NCBI GenBank assembly: GCA_902479835.1
Contig: CABSQC010000016.1
Span: forward strand, 1 to 11,309
DNA: 11,309 nt
Direction of reading: 5' to 3'
Source: an uncultured Streptococcus sp.
GTDB taxonomy: Bacteria; Bacillota; Bacilli; Lactobacillales; Streptococcaceae
Shown: one piece after another, positions 7,016 through 11,309 of the stretch
Layout of the letters: each line of letters starts with the position of its first letter
How positions within the stretch are numbered: position 1 is the stretch's first letter
Program-made: the position numbers and the translations under genes
The notes under the pieces: generated by a model
Told to the model about the DNA's origin: nothing
What the model saw: only the letters and a program-made list of their open reading frames with translations
Database searches by the model: none

Positions 7016-7109
7016 ATCATCAAAGACCTCCTAACTTTGAATGATAAAACTCCTAAAACTTTTTCATAATAATCTCCCTATAAGAGCCACCAAAACCGGT
7101 GGCTTTTTC
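7016..7109 (+). ncRNA. cia-dependent small RNA (csRNA)
   Basis: The transcript of about 95 nt follows a CiaR box and -10. Its 5' hairpin pairs ATCAT/ATGAT and CAAAG/CTTTG (7016-7025 with 7035-7045, one bulged A) and exposes ACCTCCTAA, an anti-Shine-Dalgarno sequence, in the loop. A largely single-stranded middle (7046-7084) carries two more pyrimidine segments, ACTCCTAAAA and ATCTCCCTA, and a terminator hairpin ends it. This is the architecture of the streptococcal csRNAs, which pair with ribosome-binding sites and block translation in processes such as competence and sugar or amino-acid uptake. The exact 5' end is predicted. Which numbered csRNA it corresponds to cannot be told without comparison. 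Confidence 0.83.
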
Positions 7110-7110
7110 T
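7085..7110 (+). terminator. Terminator of the csRNA
   Basis: AGCCACC (7085-7091) pairs with GGTGGCT (7098-7104) around AAAACC, followed by TTTTTCT. It is a strong rho-independent terminator on the plus strand. Confidence 0.88.
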
Positions 7111-7243
7111 ACGTACCTTAGCAAACGTTAGTGAGCTTAGGTACGTAGACGCAGCTTGAGCGGAGCGAAAACTACGTTCCTTCCTAACCGAATCAAAGGT
7201 AACGAAGTATTTTAACAGAGCGTAAGCTCTTATTTTTTTACAC
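7109..7243. repeat. Palindrome-rich spacer, probable dispersed repeat
   Basis: CTACGTACCT (7109-7118) pairs with AGGTACGTAG (7139-7148); after a T-T mismatch the pairing continues with AGC/GCT, enclosing a 12-nt loop. A third TACGT follows at 7172-7176, and AGAGCGTAAGCTCT (7217-7230) forms a second small hairpin. The stretch has no credible gene: the only reading frame, on the minus strand, has no ribosome-binding site and runs through both neighbouring terminators. Its structure suggests a small intergenic repeat present elsewhere in the genome. Confidence 0.45.
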
Positions 7244-7275
7244 AAAAAAGCTCCTTGAGAAATTCTCAAGGGGCA
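7244..7275 (-). terminator. Terminator of lipoprotein gene 1
   Basis: Read on the minus strand, GCCCCTTGAG pairs with CTCAAGGAGC with one C-A mismatch, followed by TTTTTT. It starts about 10 bases after the stop codon. Homologous hairpins follow the next two lipoprotein genes. Confidence 0.85.
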
Positions 7276-7284
7276 GTGGAATGA

Positions 7285-8592
7285 CTAATTAGTTTTGGCG
7301 TCAGACACTTTTTTGAATTTTGCTGAAATAATCGTATTTAGATTATTCTGTCCATCGCGTTGCTCAATCGTCAACGTTAAAATATCTCCATCAATCGAGT
7401 ATTTATACGTAGTTTCTTTAGCGACAGGTCCAATGGACATGGTTGCAAGTTGCACAATATTGATAGCTTCTGGGAAGATAATCGTTTGGTTTGCTGTATC
7501 TAATTTACCGTTCTTCAAGACAGAATGAATTTTAGCATTACCTTTATCAAATTCATAAGTTGTATTGGGCAAGTCCTTAGCGCCATCCTGTAGATTGACT
7601 GATAATTTGGTAAATTGATCTTTAATATATTCGTCTTTCGTTTGAGTCACTTTAGATGCATCTTTTTGTTTTAAGTAATCGTAGAATCTTCCAAAACCAT
7701 CTGCTAGAGATACAGTATAGTCGAATTCAACAGATGTACCTGTAATGTTTAACGTTGGTTTTAAATCTTTCCATGCCTCAGGATAGATAAGCTTGATAGC
7801 CGAATCATCATTGTCAAAATCTTTAAAGGCTAAGCTACGTTCAAGAGCTGGTCGGAAGTCGATGGCTTGCCATTTTCCTTCAATTGGAACGGGGTCTTTT
7901 TGAGTAGTGCTTCCTTTACGTTTGAAGTGTAGTTCATAGTGAACTGGAAGATTATCTTTCTTCGCTTTTCCGTCAATCGTGACATAAAGCATGTCGTCTT
8001 TTAATTTGTAGTGATATGTGTTTGGCGAAACGCGATTTTCACCGAATGAGAAGAAGAATGAGTTTGCTACTGAAAGTCCTTCATCAAAGGTCATTGTTTT
8101 GGCACCTTGATCAATAGAACCCGTTGCTTCGTAGCTAAACACGCCAGTATCTTTATTCATGCTGACTTTGTATTTCTTAAAGTCGCCTGCGAATCCTTCA
8201 TGAGAGTCATACATGACTTTTTTGAATTCTTCTTCAGTCTTGCCTCTAGCTTCTGTTGTGACAGTGGAGAAAGCTTTAATAAAGTTATCAATGTTATAGT
8301 CGTATTTAATCGTTGCCGTATTGTTTTCAATCTTCATATCCATTTTGAAGTCTTTAACAGATTCAAGCAAGTGTGCAAAGTGGATTCCATGGAGGGTATA
8401 GGCTCCGATGGATTCCGTTAAAGCATCGAGAGTATCGACTAATTCCCATTCGCCATCAATCGTTTCGACTTTTGGTGTTTCTGTTTTAGCGGTATTTTTA
8501 GAGCTGCTTTGTTCTTGAGAACAAGAAGCTAGTACGAAGACTGAGAGTAGAGCAACGAATGCTAAAAATAATTTTTTATAACGTCTAATCAT
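7285..8592 (-). CDS. Two-domain lipoprotein 1, function unknown
   Basis: This 435-residue protein has a lipoprotein signal peptide: MIRRYKK, a hydrophobic core, then the lipobox LASC with Cys24, so it should be anchored to the outer face of the membrane. A Ser/Thr/Lys linker leads to two related domains. Domain A (about 45-230) starts IDGEWELVD and domain B (about 237-435) starts IEGKWQAIDF. Both run through alternating polar/hydrophobic strands, a TGxFSY-like or equivalent motif, a TMTFDEG or TIIFPEA motif, and a Y.Y.....L.. strand before ending in HFKRKG or KFKKVSD. The GxW start and strand pattern recall lipocalin-like barrels, but I do not recognise the family and assign no function. It has its own promoter, a perfect AAGGAGGT (8599-8606) and its own terminator, and is a paralogue of the next genes. 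Confidence 0.88.
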   Translation of the reverse strand: MIRRYKKLFLAFVALLSVFVLASCSQEQSSSKNTAKTETPKVETIDGEWELVDTLDALTESIGAYTLHGIHFAHLLESVKDFKMDMKIENNTATIKYDYNIDNFIKAFSTVTTEARGKTEEEFKKVMYDSHEGFAGDFKKYKVSMNKDTGVFSYEATGSIDQGAKTMTFDEGLSVANSFFFSFGENRVSPNTYHYKLKDDMLYVTIDGKAKKDNLPVHYELHFKRKGSTTQKDPVPIEGKWQAIDFRPALERSLAFKDFDNDDSAIKLIYPEAWKDLKPTLNITGTSVEFDYTVSLADGFGRFYDYLKQKDASKVTQTKDEYIKDQFTKLSVNLQDGAKDLPNTTYEFDKGNAKIHSVLKNGKLDTANQTIIFPEAINIVQLATMSIGPVAKETTYKYSIDGDILTLTIEQRDGQNNLNTIISAKFKKVSDAKTN

Positions 8593-8632
8593 CGCTAGAC
8601 CTCCTTAAAATAGATTATCGTATTACGCTTAT

Positions 8633-8661
8633 ATTATACGTGCAACATAATCGTTTTGCAA
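8633..8661 (-). promoter_or_regulatory. Promoter of lipoprotein gene 1
   Basis: On the minus strand a -35 TTGCAA (8656-8661) and a -10 TATAAT (8633-8638) are separated by exactly 17 nt. The leader of about 35 nt ends in AAGGAGGT (8599-8606), six bases before the ATG. TGCAA/TTGCA half-sites flank the spacer. Confidence 0.85.
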
Positions 8662-8670
8662 GGGCTTTCA
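8657..8670 (-). promoter_or_regulatory. cre-like site over the -35 of lipoprotein gene 1
   Basis: On the minus strand, TGAAAGCCCTTGCA matches the CcpA cre consensus at nearly every position except the second base of the central CG (CC here). It overlaps the -35, where binding would repress. The same 14 bases occur unchanged at 10193-10206 before lipoprotein gene 2. Confidence 0.35.
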
Positions 8671-8795
8671 AACGAATCGCAATTTTGTTCTGTAACTTGA
8701 CCGATTATTCAACATGAGAAACGGGGAAATTGTATGTAGCAGAGTATCCAATAGATGAGATTCTCAAGGCCTCTTAAATTAATTTATTTGTACAC

Positions 8796-8825
8796 AAAAA
8801 AGCCCCTGAGAAATTCTCAAAGGGC
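8796..8825 (-). terminator. Terminator of lipoprotein gene 2, imperfect
   Basis: It is homologous to the other two terminators, but one T is missing from one arm (CCCCTGAG in place of CCCCTTGAG on the plus strand). That leaves GCCC/GGGC and TGAG/CTCA pairs split by an internal loop, then TTTTTT on the minus strand. It is probably weaker than its relatives, allowing some readthrough toward gene 1. Confidence 0.7.
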
Positions 8826-8835
8826 AGTGAAATGA

Positions 8836-10128
8836 CTAATCGCTCGTTGTGTCAGACACTTTTTTGAATTTCATTTCATAGCGAATAGGGTAATGATCAA
8901 CATTGATGTCTTTTTCTGCTGGAACCTTCTCCAATGTCAATGTCAAGATATCTCCGTTAATTGAGTACTTATAAGTTGCTGCCTCTTCAATTTTTTCTCC
9001 ACCATACAAGAGGAGGCCAAGAATATTTGGTGTTTCTGGGAACGTGATAGTTTGGTTCGTCGTGTCAATCGTAATATCCTTTAATACGCTCTTCACAATG
9101 AATTGATTCATATCAAAGTCGAAATGATGATGCTTCAACGTGCCAAAGTTCGTTTGATACGAGTGAAGGTTGAAATCGTAGTACACTTGTTTCGTCTTAT
9201 CGTCTGTTTCAGTATCCTTAAAGAAGTTCTGTAAATAAGGATCGATAAATACTTTGTAATCTACAGTGTATTCATACGTGGCACCATTTCCTTTAATGTC
9301 CAAGGTTGGTACGATATTTTCAGCGCCTTTGACATAGTAGAGACGTGTTGGTTTATTATTGCTTTCTAGGTAATCCGTATACCCAGCAGCGCGTTCAGCG
9401 GTGTCTCTGAAGTTAAGAGCTTCCCATTTTCCTTCAAGCGAAACAGGTTTTTTCTTTTCTTTTGTAGCGCCAACGCGTTTGAAACGAAGCTCGAAGTGAG
9501 TGGGTACGTCCTCTACTCCTTTGACATCTACACTTAAGACGAGTAGTCCGTTCTTGAGTGAGTAGGTGTAAGATGTTTCTGCTAGTGGATTCGAGAGTGG
9601 GAAAGTTGAAATTAAAACCAGCCCTTCGCTAAACGTGACAGTCTTATTCGATTTATCGACAGTTCCTTTCGTGTCGTAGGAGAAGATTCCTGTTGATTCA
9701 TCCAAGGAAACTGTTGAAGCTTTATATTTGTTTGAAAGCGATCCAATTATTTTGAAGAGGGACTTTTTAAATTCTTTTTCGTCAGGATGAATACCAGGGT
9801 CTATTTTCATACGGGTTTCTGCGTATTTATTCAAATCGAACTGATACGATGCATCTGCTTTCCCGTCTTCTATCTTCAAGCGGAAATCAAGTGTGTCAAA
9901 CTGATTGAGTAATGTCCCGAATGTTGATGGGCTCATATTGATCGTGAGAAATGACTTTTGCACGGCATTGCGAATATCGATTAATTGCCATTTGCCGTCA
10001 ATTGTTTCACTTTGTTGTTGAGAGAAATTCGTATTGACTTTTTCTTGGTTATTCTTACACCCCGTAATGATAAATACTGAAAAGAGGGTAAGTAAAGCAA
10101 GGATGAATTCTCTGCGATGCCTAATCAT
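8836..10128 (-). CDS. Two-domain lipoprotein 2, function unknown
   Basis: This 430-residue paralogue of lipoprotein 1 has the same layout. The signal peptide MIRHRREF plus hydrophobic core ends at lipobox ITGC (Cys24), followed by a Gln/Asn/Ser linker. Domain A starts IDGKWQLID (about 43-220) and domain B starts LEGKWEALNFRDTAERA (about 231-430). Domain A contains STGIFSYDTKGTVD and TVTFSEG. Domain B contains TITFPETPNILG, YKYSINGDILTLTLE and the terminal MKFKKVSD. Domain B resembles lipoprotein 3 more closely (EGxW, NFRDT/DFRDT, NIVPTL/DIVPTL) than it resembles its own domain A. No enzyme motif is visible, and a surface-binding or envelope role would be a guess. Promoter, Shine-Dalgarno and terminator are near-copies of those of gene 1. 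Confidence 0.88.
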   Translation of the reverse strand: MIRHRREFILALLTLFSVFIITGCKNNQEKVNTNFSQQQSETIDGKWQLIDIRNAVQKSFLTINMSPSTFGTLLNQFDTLDFRLKIEDGKADASYQFDLNKYAETRMKIDPGIHPDEKEFKKSLFKIIGSLSNKYKASTVSLDESTGIFSYDTKGTVDKSNKTVTFSEGLVLISTFPLSNPLAETSYTYSLKNGLLVLSVDVKGVEDVPTHFELRFKRVGATKEKKKPVSLEGKWEALNFRDTAERAAGYTDYLESNNKPTRLYYVKGAENIVPTLDIKGNGATYEYTVDYKVFIDPYLQNFFKDTETDDKTKQVYYDFNLHSYQTNFGTLKHHHFDFDMNQFIVKSVLKDITIDTTNQTITFPETPNILGLLLYGGEKIEEAATYKYSINGDILTLTLEKVPAEKDINVDHYPIRYEMKFKKVSDTTSD

Positions 10129-10168
10129 CGTTAGACCTCCTTAAAATAGATTATTGTATTACGCTTAT

Positions 10169-10197
10169 ATTATACGTGCAACATAAATGTTTTGCAA
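10169..10197 (-). promoter_or_regulatory. Promoter of lipoprotein gene 2
   Basis: On the minus strand, TTGCAA (10192-10197), a 17-nt spacer and TATAAT (10169-10174) repeat the gene 1 promoter. The Shine-Dalgarno AAGGAGGT is at 10135-10142. The spacer differs from copy A by two adjacent bases. Confidence 0.85.
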
Positions 10198-10206
10198 GGG
10201 CTTTCA
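10193..10206 (-). promoter_or_regulatory. cre-like site over the -35 of lipoprotein gene 2
   Basis: TGAAAGCCCTTGCA is identical to the site at 8657-8670 and overlaps the -35. The central CG is again CC, so CcpA binding is uncertain. Confidence 0.35.
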
Positions 10207-10331
10207 AACGAATCGCAATTTTGTTCTGTAACTTGACCGATTATTCAAAATAAGAAACGGGAAAATTGTATGTAGCAGAGTACCCAATAGATGAGATTCT
10301 CAAGGCCTCTTAAATTAATTTATTTGCACAC

Positions 10332-10362
10332 AAAAAAGCCCCTTGAGAAAATCTCAAGGGGC
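10332..10362 (-). terminator. Terminator of lipoprotein gene 3
   Basis: GCCCCTTGAGA and TCTCAAGGGGC form a perfect 11-bp stem with a 3-nt loop, followed by TTTTTT on the minus strand. It is the strongest of the three related terminators and should end the gene 4-gene 3 transcript. Confidence 0.93.
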
Positions 10363-10372
10363 AGGGAGTTAT

Positions 10373-11098
10373 TTAATTAGTTTTAGGATCTGAAACTTTC
10401 TTGAATTTCATTGGATAAACAAGATGAGCACCAGTTTCATCGTACGTTTTCTCGGCATAAATTGTAAGGATATCACCATTCAATTCGTAGTGATAAGTAA
10501 TTGGTACGTCTGTAGAATTAATATAAAGAGGTAGAACTCCAAAGATGTTTGGAACTTCAGGGAATACGATCGTTTTTGCATTCTCGTTTAAAACCCCATC
10601 ATTTAACGTTGCAGTTAACACTTTTGTATCGTTATCAAACGTTCCAGTTTGATGTTTAAAACTTCCAAATTTCTTTTCTCTTACACCTAGAAGGATGGCA
10701 GTAGCTTCTTCTTTTGTAGGGTATTTATCTTTATTCTGTTCAGCATAAAAATCAATATACTTGTTCATATCAGCACTATAAGAATAAGTTACATCTGTTT
10801 CTGTAATTCTTAGAGTCGGAACGATATCTTGGAAGGCTTCAGTAACCTTTAATCGACTATTAGCATCATCATAATAAATTAAGAAAGTACGTTCCACTGT
10901 ATCTCTAAAATCTACAGCTTTCCAGTCTCCTTCAAGTGAGACTGGGGTCGGTGCTACTGTGGTAGTTTCTGCAACTGTTGTAGTCTCAGCGGTTGTTTGT
11001 TGTTGCTGTTGTTTCTGTTGTTTTTGCCCACATCCTGATACAAATAGAAGAGCAAGAAGGGAAAACATCCATAGGGAACTTTTTTTCATAATGTTCAT
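10373..11098 (-). CDS. Single-domain lipoprotein 3, function unknown
   Basis: This 241-residue lipoprotein is related to domain B of its neighbours. The signal peptide ends with VSGC (Cys23). It is followed by a Gln-rich run (KQQKQQQQQ) and a Thr-rich linker with a TTTVAE/TTTVAP repeat, likely an extended spacer that lifts the domain off the membrane. One domain follows (about 55-241): LEGDWKAVDFRDTVERT, DIVPTLRITETDVTYSYS, TIVFPEVPNIFG, YHYELNGDILTIYAEK and MKFKKVSDPKTN. Length is about half that of lipoproteins 1 and 2, and domain A is absent. The start ATG (11098) is nine bases from AAGGAG (11108-11113), so it is preferred over the ATG three codons further in. Only 15 bases separate it from the stop of gene 4 and no promoter is visible between them, so the two are probably co-transcribed. 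Confidence 0.88.
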   Translation of the reverse strand: MNIMKKSSLWMFSLLALLFVSGCGQKQQKQQQQQTTAETTTVAETTTVAPTPVSLEGDWKAVDFRDTVERTFLIYYDDANSRLKVTEAFQDIVPTLRITETDVTYSYSADMNKYIDFYAEQNKDKYPTKEEATAILLGVREKKFGSFKHQTGTFDNDTKVLTATLNDGVLNENAKTIVFPEVPNIFGVLPLYINSTDVPITYHYELNGDILTIYAEKTYDETGAHLVYPMKFKKVSDPKTN

Positions 11099-11113
11099 GA
11101 TTGATCACTCCTT

Positions 11114-11309
11114 CTAATGATTGTCTCCTACGTAGTTGAAACGAAGACGCATTACTCTAAAATGACTTTGTTCATCTTTACCTTCAGCATAAAGTGTTAT
11201 TTGCTTACCTTCAACGATGTAAGTATAAGTAATGGGTACAAGCGAGTTATACGTGGTTCCCATAACAATTCTACTTAAAAATGTAGGTGTTTCAGGGAAC
11301 GTAATAGTA
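11114..11309 (-). CDS. Lipoprotein-family gene 4, C-terminal part only
   Basis: The window edge cuts this gene; only its last 64 codons and the TAG stop (11114-11116) are present. The fragment carries TITFPETPTFLSR, then ITYTYIVEGKQITLYAEG and ends RLRFNYVGDNH. These blocks align with TITFPETPNILG, YKYSINGDILTLTLE and KFKKVSD of the neighbouring lipoproteins, so it is a fourth paralogue ending in a domain of the same type, with a more diverged C-terminus. It is upstream of gene 3 in the same orientation, and the Shine-Dalgarno of gene 3 lies directly after its stop. Its signal peptide, length and domain number cannot be seen. Confidence 0.82.
   Translation of the reverse strand, partial: TITFPETPTFLSRIVMGTTYNSLVPITYTYIVEGKQITLYAEGKDEQSHFRVMRLRFNYVGDNH

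Larger units (their letters stand above)
8590..8826. repeat. Conserved intergenic unit, copy A
   Basis: This 237-bp spacer between lipoprotein genes 1 and 2 is about 95% identical to 10126-10363: by eye, about 11 substitutions and one single-base indel. It holds, in minus-strand order, the terminator of gene 2, about 125 bp without any recognisable element, and the promoter, leader and start codon of gene 1. On one side identity falls off sharply within a few bases past the start codon; on the other it tapers into the last codons of the preceding gene. Confidence 0.93.
10126..10363. repeat. Conserved intergenic unit, copy B
   Basis: This second copy of the unit at 8590-8826, between lipoprotein genes 3 and 2, contains the terminator of gene 3, the same spacer and the promoter of gene 2. 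The promoter hexamers, the 17-nt spacing, the cre-like site and the Shine-Dalgarno are identical in both copies. Confidence 0.93.

Noticed and set aside
7078..7269. 63-codon minus-strand reading frame in the spacer after the csRNA
   Set aside because: It runs through both the lipoprotein terminator and the csRNA terminator, has no Shine-Dalgarno, and follows palindromic DNA; it is best seen as a chance frame in a repeat.
8672..8730. 15-codon minus-strand ORF in intergenic copy A
   Set aside because: Its ATG is absent from copy B despite 95% identity, and it has no Shine-Dalgarno.
8590..10363. Repeated intergenic units as insertion-sequence ends or CRISPR repeats
   Set aside because: There are only two long copies carrying promoters and terminators, with no transposase, short regular repeats or target duplications seen.

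Overview
The window looks like chromosomal DNA of an oral, mitis/sanguinis-type Streptococcus. The evidence is moderate-to-low GC content, strong AGGAGG Shine-Dalgarno sites, extended -10 promoters, a CiaR-type regulatory box with a csRNA-like small RNA, and a gene order I recognise from pneumococcus (bgaC, four mannose-family PTS genes, agaS, galM). The exact species cannot be read from the sequence; something in the S. parasanguinis/australis/mitis range fits.

Positions 1-6955 (+ strand) hold a compact carbohydrate operon. A consensus promoter (-35 at 29-34, -10 at 52-57) carries a perfect AT-rich palindrome over the -10 and a near-consensus catabolite (cre) site at the expected transcript start. 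It drives bgaC (GH35 beta-galactosidase), agaV/IIB, agaW/IIC, agaE/IID, agaF/IIA, agaS (SIS-domain sugar-phosphate isomerase/deaminase) and galM (aldose 1-epimerase). The likely job is uptake and phosphorylation of GalNAc or Gal-beta-1,3-HexNAc sugars by the PTS, cleavage of the beta-galactoside by cytosolic BgaC, conversion of the amino-sugar phosphate by AgaS, and mutarotation of the freed galactose by GalM. Reading frames overlap or nearly touch from bgaC to agaF. A hairpin lies between agaF and agaS, galM seems to have its own promoter and a GTG start, and a terminator follows galM.

Positions 6956-7243 contain no protein gene. They hold an apparent cia-dependent small RNA: a CiaR direct repeat at 6977-6993, a -10 at 7004-7009, a transcript of about 95 nt from about 7016 with CCUCC/UCCU anti-Shine-Dalgarno segments, and a terminator at 7085-7110. 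Next comes a palindrome-rich stretch that looks like a dispersed repeat.

Positions 7244-11309 (- strand) hold a tandem family of at least four related lipoprotein genes; the fourth is cut by the window edge. Two proteins carry two copies of a GxW-starting, probably beta-rich domain and one carries a single copy. I do not recognise the family. The 237-bp spacers before the first two genes are about 95% identical (promoter, Shine-Dalgarno, terminator), while the proteins are strongly diverged. That is a cassette-like pattern: constant flanks, variable coding sequence. The small RNA has 8-9 nt matches to the ribosome-binding sites of two lipoprotein genes and of agaW, so it could link the two halves of the window; this is a prediction only.
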